Shown one piece after another: positions 1 to 6,305 of a DNA stretch of 7,409 nucleotides (position 1 is its first letter; each line of letters opens with the position of its first letter). Made by a program: the position numbers and the translations under genes. The notes under the pieces were generated by a model. The model had not been told where the DNA came from, searched no databases, and saw only the letters and a list, made by a program, of their open reading frames with translations. This stretch comes from Nautiliaceae bacterium (lineage in GTDB: Bacteria; Campylobacterota; Campylobacteria; Campylobacterales; Nautiliaceae), in NCBI GenBank assembly GCA_027035735.1, contig JALVUH010000096.1, positions 1 to 7,409 of the forward strand, read 5' to 3'.

Positions 1-752
1 ATTCTACTTGCATGCATCATAAGCATTGATATATTAAAAAGAATCTCTAGAGCAAAATCTCTATCACTTACAGTATCAAGACAGTTTATGCTAGGCTCTC
101 TAAATCCAAGAGCTTTAGTAGTTTCAAATCTATCTATATTGTGAGGAGTTCCAGCAAGTGCGGCACATCCAAGAGGATTTATATTATTCCTCTCAAAACT
201 CTCCATAAATCTTTCATAATCTCTTTTAAACATACTAGCATAAGCTAACATATGATAACCAAAGCTTATTGGCTGGGCGTGTTGAAGATGTGTCATACCA
301 GGAAGTAGGGTATTAACATTTTCTTTTGCAATATTTACAAATACTTCTATAAGCTCTTTTATTTTATTGGCAAATTCAATATTTCTTTTTAATACCCATC
401 TTCTAAAATCAACTGCTACTTGATCATTTCTACTTCTTGCAGTATGAAGTTTTTTTCCTGTATCTCCAATTAGCTCAATTAATCTTTTTTCAATAGCCAT
501 ATGGATATCTTCATCTCTTATATTCCACTCAAATTTATTTTCTTCTATCTCTTTTTTTATTTGAAGTAAACCTTCTTTAATCTTTTCAGCTTCCTCTTTA
601 GTAATAATTCCTTGTTTTGCAAGCATAGATGAATGAGCAATTGAACCTTCTATATCTTCAATAAAGAGTTCTTTATCAAATGGAATTGATGCATTAAATT
701 CATCAAGAAGCTTTGAAGCTTCTTTAGAAAATCTTCCTCCCCAAAGTTTCAT
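1..752 (-). CDS. argH: Argininosuccinate lyase, N-terminal 250 residues (runs off the left edge)
   Basis: ArgH splits argininosuccinate into arginine and fumarate, the last step of arginine synthesis, as a cytoplasmic homotetramer. Translating the minus strand from the ATG at 752 gives an unbroken frame to base 1, beginning MKLWGGRFSK, the usual ArgH opening. Visible family blocks are HTARSRNDQ (residues 103-111, substrate binding), PGMTHLQHAQP (151-161, containing the Thr-His pair with the catalytic histidine, here H155) and ALAGTPHNIDR (198-208). The family is about 460 residues long, so a little over half is present. The flexible loop with the catalytic serine (GSSxMPxKxNP) lies outside the window. 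The start is supported by AAAAGGA five bases upstream (758-764). The gene diverges from the small rod-like gene at 801 and probably shares the palindromic promoter between them. Identity is very secure from the sequence; nothing suggests decay. Confidence 0.97.
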   Translation of the reverse strand, partial: MKLWGGRFSKEASKLLDEFNASIPFDKELFIEDIEGSIAHSSMLAKQGIITKEEAEKIKEGLLQIKKEIEENKFEWNIRDEDIHMAIEKRLIELIGDTGKKLHTARSRNDQVAVDFRRWVLKRNIEFANKIKELIEVFVNIAKENVNTLLPGMTHLQHAQPISFGYHMLAYASMFKRDYERFMESFERNNINPLGCAALAGTPHNIDRFETTKALGFREPSINCLDTVSDRDFALEILFNISMLMMHASR

Positions 753-766
753 AAAAATCCTTTTTT

Positions 767-775
767 TGATAGAAT
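767..775 (+). promoter_or_regulatory. Extended -10 promoter for the three-gene plus-strand cluster
   Basis: The bases read TGATAGAAT after a run of seven T residues (761-767), matching the extended -10 form TGnTAnAAT with a T-rich upstream stretch, as in Campylobacter-type sigma-70 promoters. Initiation near 782 would give a leader of about 19 bases holding AAAGGAG (789-795), five bases before the ATG at 801. No sigma-54 (GG-N10-GC) or sigma-28 flagellar promoter pattern is seen, which is notable because the first gene is flagellar-like. Confidence 0.6.
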
Positions 776-782
776 TATATCA
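774..782 (-). promoter_or_regulatory. Extended -10 promoter reading toward argH
   Basis: On the minus strand this reads TGATATAAT, a perfect extended -10 (TGnTATAAT), 21 bases before the argH start codon. Initiation about seven bases downstream would leave a leader of roughly 15 bases containing the AAAAGGA ribosome site. No convincing -35 is seen, which is normal for housekeeping promoters in Campylobacterota. It overlaps the opposing -10 of the plus-strand cluster by two bases. Prediction from sequence only. Confidence 0.65.
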
Positions 783-800
783 AAGACCAAAGGAGCTAAA

Positions 801-1070
801 ATGATTAATAACATTAATTCTCTTAATGCCTATCAAAAATTAATGAATATAAATGCAGAAAATATAGCAAATATAAATACTGAAAACTTTACTCCACAAG
901 AATCTCATATAGAAAATAATTTATCAGTAATAAGTAGTAAAAATGATAAACTTACATTAAGTGATGAAATTATAAACCAAATAATAATTGAAGATGGATT
1001 TAAATCTCAAATAGCTCCTATAAAAACTCAAGATGAAATGACAAAAACTATTTTAAATATAAAAGCATGA
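801..1070 (+). CDS. Miniature flagellar rod/hook-like protein (89 aa), D0 helices only
   Basis: The protein resembles the two ends of flagellar axial proteins (FlgB/C/F/G/E) joined directly. Residues 5-30 (NSLNAYQKLMNINAENIANINT) match the N-terminal rod motif, which normally reads like ANNIANVNTPGF. Residues 51-89 (start LTLSDEIINQIIIEDGF, end IKTQDEMTKTILNIKA) match the C-terminal block found in FlgG and FlgE (LSDEFxNMIxAQRxFxAN...TADEMLQTLLNIK). Only about 20 polar residues lie between them, where FlgB and FlgC have more than 60 and FlgE has hundreds. No cleavable signal or membrane segment is seen, consistent with flagellar type III export. AAAGGAG lies five bases before the ATG. Its stop overlaps the next start as ATGA. 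It could be a genuine small rod or adaptor component, an export-gate partner or a regulator; a decayed rod gene is less likely because both terminal blocks are intact. Family resemblance is strong, role unknown. Confidence 0.8.
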   Translation: MINNINSLNAYQKLMNINAENIANINTENFTPQESHIENNLSVISSKNDKLTLSDEIINQIIIEDGFKSQIAPIKTQDEMTKTILNIKA

Positions 1071-2221
1071 ATGCAAAACTTATAAAATTAATCTTCTCAA
1101 CAGCATCAATTGAGAGATGGAATGATATTCCAAGACCTTTTAAATTTATAGAGCTTGATAAACAAGCCCACAAAATGATTATCGCCTATATTTTAGCTTC
1201 ATTTGAAAAAAATATAAATTATTATGATTTAATCCATTTAGGAGTTGCAGGTGTTTTATATAGAGCAGTTCTTACTGATTTAAAATCACCTGTTTATTAT
1301 TATTTGAGAAAGAAAAAAGGAAAAGAGCTTGATGAATTTGTATTAAAAAATTTAAAAGGAGTTATTACAGAAGAGCTTGAATATTATGTAAAACAATTCA
1401 ATAATATAAATACTTTAGAAAAAAGAATACTATCTGCAGCCAGCTATATTTCAAGTAAATGGGAGTTTGATTTTATTTATAATTTCGCAAAAGAGAGTTA
1501 TGGAATAGAAGAGATAAAAAAAGAGATAGAAAATGAACTTGAAGATTATTTTGATTTAGAAGGAGTAAGAATTCTTTCTCTTAAAAGAAAAAGTTATGAT
1601 TTTATCTCTTTATGTGGTAATTTAAGATTTCAAAAAAGATGGGCCAACACACCTAGAGTCCCTGAAACAAGTGTGCTTGGGCATATGCTTTTTGTTGCTA
1701 TTATGACTCTTTTTTTAACAAAAGAATATGGTGGAAATAGAGATAAGATATATTATAATTTTTTTACTGCACTTTTTCATGACTTACCAGAAGCACTTAC
1801 AAGAGATATTATTGCACCAATTAAACAAGGAGTAAAAGGATTAGATAAAATACTTAAAGATTATGAATCAATGCTTATAGAAGAAAAAATTTTACCACTT
1901 GCACCTAAAAATTTAAGAAAAGAATTAAAAATATTACTTACAGATGAATTTGCAAATAAAATAATTATGACAAATGGATATAAAAAAGTAGACAATTTAG
2001 AAGATTTAATTGGAAATAGAGGAATTGATGGAACACTTATAAAAGTAGCTGACCATTTAGGGGCATATATTGAAGCATTAATGAGTATAAAACATGGGAT
2101 TAAATCTCCTGAACTTTTAAATGCAATAGAGTTTTTATCAAAAAAATACAAAAATAAAAAATTTTTAGGAATTGATGTTACAAAGTATTTCTCCAAGGAA
2201 TTTTATGAAGAAGATTTTTAG
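1067..2221 (+). CDS. HD-superfamily hydrolase (YfbR/COG1896 type) with degenerate N-terminal HD copy
   Basis: HD-domain enzymes of this class are metal-dependent phosphohydrolases; E. coli YfbR is a 5'-deoxynucleotidase of about 200 residues. Here the catalytic copy is the C-terminal part (about 184-360). It has W192 and R197 in RWANTPR, H206 in ETSVLGHM, the H238-D239 pair in ALFHDLPEALTRD, and D329 in KVADHLGAY, so the four expected metal ligands are present. Residues 11-140 look like a second copy: ERWNDIPRP (16-24), H35, LYRAVLTDLKSPV (64-76) and AASYISSKW (124-132). In it the HD pair is Y65-R66 and the last aspartate is gone. The protein is soluble, with no signal peptide. The ATG overlaps the preceding stop by four bases (ATGA), and no clear Shine-Dalgarno precedes it, so translational coupling is likely. 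The 3' end overlaps the next gene by 17 bases. Hydrolase class is well supported; substrate is unknown. Confidence 0.85.
   Translation: MNAKLIKLIFSTASIERWNDIPRPFKFIELDKQAHKMIIAYILASFEKNINYYDLIHLGVAGVLYRAVLTDLKSPVYYYLRKKKGKELDEFVLKNLKGVITEELEYYVKQFNNINTLEKRILSAASYISSKWEFDFIYNFAKESYGIEEIKKEIENELEDYFDLEGVRILSLKRKSYDFISLCGNLRFQKRWANTPRVPETSVLGHMLFVAIMTLFLTKEYGGNRDKIYYNFFTALFHDLPEALTRDIIAPIKQGVKGLDKILKDYESMLIEEKILPLAPKNLRKELKILLTDEFANKIIMTNGYKKVDNLEDLIGNRGIDGTLIKVADHLGAYIEALMSIKHGIKSPELLNAIEFLSKKYKNKKFLGIDVTKYFSKEFYEEDF
2195..2199 (+). promoter_or_regulatory. Ribosome binding site fixing the beta-barrel gene start at 2205
   Basis: AAGGA lies five bases before the ATG at 2205, inside the last codons of the HD gene. 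The in-frame ATG at 2172 would add 11 residues before a normal signal peptide and has no comparable site. Confidence 0.7.
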
Positions 2222-2957
2222 TATTATTTGTTGTAGTTCTATTTTGCTTGCAGATAGTTTTAATTACTATTTCTTTAGTATAAAAGAAAATTATAAAGAA
2301 TACTATTTAGGGAGTACAATTGATAGAGATTATAACTCTTTTGGAGATTTAAACGGAATTGGAATAAAATATACTAAAAATTATTATTATTCAAATATCT
2401 ATATTATTTCAGAAGCATCTTATGGAAAAAGCATATATAATGGAGCCTACCAAGATGGAGAAAAGTTAATAACCCATCAAAGTAATGTTCAAATATATAA
2501 CCTATTAATAGGTATAAATACCAATCCTTATTTATTAGAACTTGGATATAGATTTTGGAATAGGGGAGAGTCTAATAATCCTGGAGATTATGATGAGCAA
2601 TATTATTGGCCATATATAGGAGTAGGTATACAAAATTTGTTAGTATTTAATAATTCATTTTTTGTTAAATATACTTTAAAATATAATTATGCTTTTTCTC
2701 CAAAATTAAAAGTACTTTTAGGTAATAATCCTACAATAGATTTAGGAACTACTACAGGAGCTCAAGCTCAAATATCATTTAGCAAAAAATTTAATTATAA
2801 ATACAAAATAGGAATTTTTTATAGATATGTTTATTGGCATATAAATAGATCAAATGAAATAAATTTAATTTATAATGGTAAAACTTACAAAATTTTTGAA
2901 CCAGAAAGTGAAACAAGAAATCAATATATTGGCATTTATTTACAAAAAAGCTTCTAA
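2205..2957 (+). CDS. Outer-membrane beta-barrel protein, tyrosine-rich, family not recognised
   Basis: The protein of 250 residues begins with a Sec signal peptide: MKK, a hydrophobic stretch IFSIICCSSILL, then likely cleavage after residue 16 (LLA/DS). The rest is a series of alternating polar/hydrophobic strands rich in aromatic residues (about 33 tyrosines), with polar turns rich in Asn, Asp and Gly. It ends IGIYLQKSF: a C-terminal phenylalanine after alternating hydrophobic residues is the usual signal for BAM-mediated outer-membrane insertion. The cysteine pair in the signal sequence lies too early to be a lipobox. The length suits a barrel of roughly 8-12 strands, but I cannot assign an OmpW, omptin or other named family. 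The gene starts inside the end of the HD gene, and its stop codon sits in the terminator hairpin. It is more AT-rich in feel than acs, as expected for a lower-expression surface protein. Location is well supported; function is unknown. Confidence 0.75.
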   Translation: MKKIFSIICCSSILLADSFNYYFFSIKENYKEYYLGSTIDRDYNSFGDLNGIGIKYTKNYYYSNIYIISEASYGKSIYNGAYQDGEKLITHQSNVQIYNLLIGINTNPYLLELGYRFWNRGESNNPGDYDEQYYWPYIGVGIQNLLVFNNSFFVKYTLKYNYAFSPKLKVLLGNNPTIDLGTTTGAQAQISFSKKFNYKYKIGIFYRYVYWHINRSNEINLIYNGKTYKIFEPESETRNQYIGIYLQKSF

Positions 2958-2966
2958 AAGAAGCTT
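2948..2966. terminator. Bidirectional intrinsic terminator between convergent genes
   Basis: An eight-base perfect stem, AAGCTTCT pairing with AGAAGCTT, closes a three-base loop. Read on the minus strand it is followed by four more T residues, giving a run of six T with the last two stem bases, so it should stop ppa transcripts well. On the plus strand the following tract (ATTTATAATTTT) is U-rich but interrupted, so termination of the plus cluster may be weaker. The plus-gene stop TAA (2955-2957) and the ppa stop TAA (2965-2967) both lie in or at the edge of the hairpin. Confidence 0.8.
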
Positions 2967-3483
2967 ATTTATAATTTTCTATTGATTTTTTAATAAGTTC
3001 TATTGCTTTATCTTTTCCATCAAAACCTGTAACTTTTACCCATTTACCAGGCTCTAAATCTTTATATGTTTCAAAAAAATGTTTAATTTGTTGTAGAGTA
3101 ATTTCTGGTAAATCTTCAAGTTCATTAATTTTTGCCATTTTAGGATCAAGCTTAATAGTAGGAACTGCTATTATTTTTTCATCTTTTCCGCTTTCATCTT
3201 CCATCATTAAAACACCAATTACTCTAGATTTAATCACACATCCAGGAACTACTGATTCGCTACTTAAAACTAATACATCAATAGGATCTCCATCATCTGC
3301 TAATGTATTTGGAACAAATCCATAATTTGCTGGATAAAATTGACTTCCATAAAGAATTCTATCTAAAAAGATTGCACCACTATCTTTATCAAGTTCATAT
3401 TTAATATTACTTCCTTGAGGAATTTCAATTACTACATTAATTGCTTCTTCAGGATTTCCAGGGTTTATTTTTTTGATATCCAT
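2965..3483 (-). CDS. ppa: Inorganic pyrophosphatase, family I
   Basis: The enzyme hydrolyses pyrophosphate to two phosphates in the cytoplasm, using magnesium. The 172-residue length is typical of bacterial family I enzymes, and the residues line up with E. coli Ppa almost number for number: E20, K28, E30, R42, Y50, Y54, the signature DDGDPID with D64, D66 and D69, then D96, D101, K103 and the Y140-K141 pair in FFETYKDLEPGKWVKV. All expected metal and phosphate ligands are present. The ATG at 3483 has AAAGGAG five bases upstream (3489-3495). It lies 38 bases downstream of acs on the same strand; acetyl-CoA synthetase makes the pyrophosphate this enzyme removes, so co-transcription is sensible. 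A TATAAT in the gap may give it its own promoter as well, suiting a housekeeping enzyme. No anomalies. Confidence 0.98.
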   Translation of the reverse strand: MDIKKINPGNPEEAINVVIEIPQGSNIKYELDKDSGAIFLDRILYGSQFYPANYGFVPNTLADDGDPIDVLVLSSESVVPGCVIKSRVIGVLMMEDESGKDEKIIAVPTIKLDPKMAKINELEDLPEITLQQIKHFFETYKDLEPGKWVKVTGFDGKDKAIELIKKSIENYK

Positions 3484-3502
3484 TATTTCTCCTTTTTGTG
3501 AA

Positions 3503-3508
3503 ATTATA
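3503..3508 (-). promoter_or_regulatory. Candidate -10 element for separate ppa transcription
   Basis: The minus strand reads TATAAT, preceded by a T-rich stretch (TTCTTTTTTTCGT) in the 38-base gap between acs and ppa. Initiation near 3496 would give a short leader of about 13 bases that just includes the ribosome site. The perfect hexamer and the T-tract favour a real promoter. The missing TG extension and the short leader argue for caution, and an AT-rich gap can produce TATAAT by chance. Confidence 0.45.
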
Positions 3509-3521
3509 ACGAAAAAAAGAA

Positions 3522-5462
3522 TTATCTATTGACTATTTCTATAATTTTTTCTACAACACTTGGGTCTTCAAGTGTTGAAGTATCTTGTTTAATCTCTTCT
3601 CCTTTAGCAATAGCCCTTAAAATTCTTCTCATAATTTTTCCACTTCTTGTTTTTGGAAGCCCTGGAACAAATGCAAAATCTTTAACTTTTGCAATATTTC
3701 CAATCTCTTGAGAAATTATTTCATTAATCTCTTTCATAAGTTCAACTTCTTCTCCTAATTCATCTAACGCTTTTAAGACCACATAAGCAAAAATTGATTC
3801 TCCTGTAATTTCATCAGGTTTTCCTACTACTGCTACTTCTGCTACATGAGGGTGTTTTTGGATAGCAGCTTCAATTTCAGCAGTTCCAAGTCTATGACCG
3901 CTTACATTTATCACATCATCAACTCTTCCTGTAATCCAAATATATCCATCTTCATCGTATATTGCTCCATCTCCTGAAAAATATACAGGTTTTCCATTTT
4001 TTTTAGCAGTTGAAAAATAACTTTTTACAAATCTATCAGGATCTTTCCAAATAGTCCTAATCATACTTGGCCAAGGTTTAGTAATACACAAAAGTCCTTT
4101 TTCATAAGGAGGCATTTTATTTCCATTTTCATCTATAATTTCTGCAAAAATTCCAGGAAGTGGAAAAGTTGCACTACCAGGTTTAATTGGAGTTGCGGCT
4201 GGAAGCGGAGATATCATATGCCCACCTGTTTCTGTTTGCCACCAAGTATCTACAATAGAGCATCTTCCATTTCCTACAACTTCATAATACCATTTCCAAG
4301 CTGCCGGGTCTATTGGCTCACCAACTGTTCCAAGAATACGTAGAGAAGTTAAATCATATTTTTTTGGCTCATCTGCACCTATTTTATGAAGTAGTCTAAT
4401 AGCAGTTGGTGCTGTATAGAATTGATTTACTTTATACTCTTCTATCATTTTCCAAGCTCTTCCAGCATCAGGATAAGTTAAAACTCCTTCAAACATAAGT
4501 GTTGTTGCACCTGCTGCTAGAGGTCCATAAACTATATAAGTATGCCCTGTAATCCATCCAATATCAGCAGTACACCAGAAAGTATCGTTATCTTTTATAT
4601 CAAATACCCACTCCATTGTCATTTGAGCCCAAAGAATATATCCGGCTTGATGATGTTCAACTCCTTTTGGTTTTCCTGTACTTCCTGAAGTATAAAGTAA
4701 AAATAGCGGGTCTTCACTATCCATTATTTCAAAAGGACACTCATCATCTTGATTTACTATCAATTCATTGTAACTTACATCTCTTCCTTCTACCCACTCA
4801 ATTTCTTCACCATTTCTTTCAACTACTATAACCTTTTCAACACATTCAACTCCTTCAAGTGCTTTATCAACTGTTGGTTTTAGCATATAAGGTTTGCCTT
4901 TTCTAAAAGCACCATCAGCAGTAATAACTATTTTTGCCTCAGCATCAAGTATTCTATCTTTGAGTGCCTCAGCACTAAATCCTCCAAATACAACACTATG
5001 AATAGCTCCAATTCTAGCACAAGCAAGCATAGCAAAAGCAGCCTCTGGAATCATAGGCATATAAATTACAACTCTATCACCTTTTTTTACACCTAAAGAT
5101 TTAAGTAAGTTTGCAAATCTATTAACTTCTCTATAAAGCTCTAAATAAGTAATAATTCTTTTTTCTCCATTATCACCTTCCCAAATAATTGCCGCTTTAT
5201 TTTTTTTATCTTTAAGATGTCTATCAATACATTGATATGCTACATTTAATTTTCCACCTACAAACCATTTATAAAATGGAGCATTGCTTTCATCTAAAAC
5301 TTTTTCATATGGTGCAAACCAAGAAATTTTTTCATTTGCAAATTTTGCCCAAGTTCCTTCATAGTCTTTCTCAAACTCTCTTACTAAATCCCAATATTCA
5401 CACATATTTTTAAAAGCTGGATTTTCAAACAATTCTTTATGAGGATAATAAACTTCATTCAT
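3522..5462 (-). CDS. acs: Acetyl-CoA synthetase, AMP-forming
   Basis: Acs activates acetate with ATP and CoA through acetyl-AMP, releasing AMP and pyrophosphate. From the ATG at 5462 the protein is 646 residues, close to the E. coli enzyme (652). Motifs in order are the N-terminal Acs block (ENPAFKNMCEYWDLV, 13-27), the phosphate loop YTSGSTGKPKG (257-267), DTWWQTETGG (405-414, with the tryptophan that restricts the pocket to acetate), SGDGAIYDEDGYIWITGRVDDVINVSGHR (496-524, ATP-ribose aspartate and hinge) and PKTRSGKIMRRILR (603-616). K609 is the catalytic lysine that protein acetyltransferases silence in other bacteria. The frame stays open to 5567, but that upstream part overlaps the YihY gene, is low-complexity and lacks a good ribosome site. 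The 5462 ATG has AAAGGAG and begins like family members. It lies between yihY and ppa on the same strand, and its product pyrophosphate is the substrate of the next gene. Confidence 0.97.
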   Translation of the reverse strand: MNEVYYPHKELFENPAFKNMCEYWDLVREFEKDYEGTWAKFANEKISWFAPYEKVLDESNAPFYKWFVGGKLNVAYQCIDRHLKDKKNKAAIIWEGDNGEKRIITYLELYREVNRFANLLKSLGVKKGDRVVIYMPMIPEAAFAMLACARIGAIHSVVFGGFSAEALKDRILDAEAKIVITADGAFRKGKPYMLKPTVDKALEGVECVEKVIVVERNGEEIEWVEGRDVSYNELIVNQDDECPFEIMDSEDPLFLLYTSGSTGKPKGVEHHQAGYILWAQMTMEWVFDIKDNDTFWCTADIGWITGHTYIVYGPLAAGATTLMFEGVLTYPDAGRAWKMIEEYKVNQFYTAPTAIRLLHKIGADEPKKYDLTSLRILGTVGEPIDPAAWKWYYEVVGNGRCSIVDTWWQTETGGHMISPLPAATPIKPGSATFPLPGIFAEIIDENGNKMPPYEKGLLCITKPWPSMIRTIWKDPDRFVKSYFSTAKKNGKPVYFSGDGAIYDEDGYIWITGRVDDVINVSGHRLGTAEIEAAIQKHPHVAEVAVVGKPDEITGESIFAYVVLKALDELGEEVELMKEINEIISQEIGNIAKVKDFAFVPGLPKTRSGKIMRRILRAIAKGEEIKQDTSTLEDPSVVEKIIEIVNR

Positions 5463-5468
5463 TAAAAA

Positions 5469-5475
5469 CTCCTTT
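5469..5475 (-). promoter_or_regulatory. Ribosome binding site fixing the acs start at 5462
   Basis: The minus strand reads AAAGGAG six bases before the ATG at 5462. It decides between this start and the longer open frame to 5567, which would run into the end of the YihY gene and add 35 residues absent from the family. Confidence 0.85.
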
Positions 5476-5483
5476 TTATTTTC

Positions 5484-5489
5484 ATAATA
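5484..5489 (-). promoter_or_regulatory. Weak candidate -10 element for acs
   Basis: The minus strand reads TATTAT, one base from consensus, after a T-rich stretch in the 64-base gap between the YihY gene and acs. Initiation near 5477 would leave a leader of about 15 bases containing AAAGGAG, the same layout as in front of ppa. No TG extension or -35 is visible. The whole gap is A/T-rich, so the match is only suggestive; acs may instead be read from the uup-yihY transcript. Confidence 0.3.
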
Positions 5490-5526
5490 AAACAATTTAA
5501 ATGAAAAAATAAAGAAAAAAGAAGTT

Positions 5527-6303
5527 TTAAGAGTTAGTTGTGAAATTTTGTAACATTTTATTTTCAAGATATTTTATTAAATAAATTCCAGCAATATAAA
5601 TAATCCAGTTTATATAAATCCACAAAAACAAAAAAAGTAAAATTGAAAGTGAACCATAAATAGTAGTATAAGTTTTATTAAAAAGAACATAATACAAAAA
5701 TATATTTTTAGCTATAAAAAATAAAAAAGTAACTAAAAACGATATTCCAATAGTTATTTTTATACTATTTATATTTAAAGTTAGCATATATGCCAAAAAA
5801 AATGTTAGCCACATAATAAAAAAAGGCACTAAAAAACCAAAAGAGATATGCAATAAAAATTCAAGTTTTATTGAAAGATAAATAGCAACTGCAAATAATA
5901 CAGGAAACAATGTAAGCATAGTCCAATATAATTTTAATTTTTCCCAAAAATTCCTTTTTTCTTGATTAAAAATTCTAGCAATTATAGTTTCGTAGTTATC
6001 AAAAAACAAAATAGAAGTAAAAATTATATAAACTCCTCCAATAAGTCCCATTTTAGATGAATTTAATAAAAAAGCATCCAAATACTTTTTTATTTGCATA
6101 TGATTTGAAGGCAAAATATTAGAAATTAAAAAATTTTGTAATTTTTCATAAAACTCATTAAAAAAAGGAGAAGAAGCAAAAATTGATAATACCAACAAAA
6201 TTATAGGGATTAAAGAAAAAATGGTATAAAAACTCATAGCCGCACTATAGACTGTAATTTCATCAATTTTTGATTTTAACTTTTTAGTATTAAACTTAAA
6301 CAT
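5527..6303 (-). CDS. YihY/BrkB family inner-membrane protein
   Basis: This is a 258-residue polytopic membrane protein with about six hydrophobic segments, roughly at 24-44, 85-104, 127-147, 153-174, 181-205 and 217-245, and a short basic N-terminus. Family marks are the opening AAMSFYTIFSLIPIILLVLS (21-40, compare the AAxLAYYTLLSLAPLL style of the family) and the last segment YGSLSILLFLFLWIYINWII (216-235, compare YGSLAAVPIFLLWLYLSW). The family was once called RNase BN or BrkB virulence factor; both names are unreliable and the molecular function is not established, with an exporter role only suggested. The ATG is two bases after the uup-like stop, with GGAAGG (6310-6315) inside that gene's end, so the two are almost certainly co-transcribed and perhaps translationally coupled. 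Composition is very A/T-rich, as expected for a membrane protein here. Family call is firm; role is open. Confidence 0.88.
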   Translation of the reverse strand: MFKFNTKKLKSKIDEITVYSAAMSFYTIFSLIPIILLVLSIFASSPFFNEFYEKLQNFLISNILPSNHMQIKKYLDAFLLNSSKMGLIGGVYIIFTSILFFDNYETIIARIFNQEKRNFWEKLKLYWTMLTLFPVLFAVAIYLSIKLEFLLHISFGFLVPFFIMWLTFFLAYMLTLNINSIKITIGISFLVTFLFFIAKNIFLYYVLFNKTYTTIYGSLSILLFLFLWIYINWIIYIAGIYLIKYLENKMLQNFTTNS

Positions 6304-6305
6304 TA

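Noticed and set aside
1861..2196. 111-codon open frame on the minus strand
   Set aside because: It lies wholly inside the HD gene; the translation is a Phe/Ser/Ile-rich antisense product with no motif and no ribosome site.
2172..2204. Upstream ATG at 2172 for the beta-barrel gene
   Set aside because: It would place 11 polar residues before the signal peptide and enlarge the overlap with the HD gene; 2205 has AAGGA five bases upstream.
2205..2240. Lipoprotein signal (Cys-Cys at residues 9-10 of the barrel protein)
   Set aside because: The cysteines follow only about five hydrophobic residues, too few for a lipoprotein h-region, and the hydrophobic stretch continues past them to LLA/DS, a normal signal peptidase I site.
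3529..3711. 60-codon open frame on the plus strand
   Set aside because: It is antisense to the conserved C-terminus of acs, including the PKTRSGK motif, so the sequence is explained by acs.
4616..4831. 71-codon open frame on the plus strand
   Set aside because: It is antisense to the acs phosphate-loop region; no ribosome site and no recognisable protein features.
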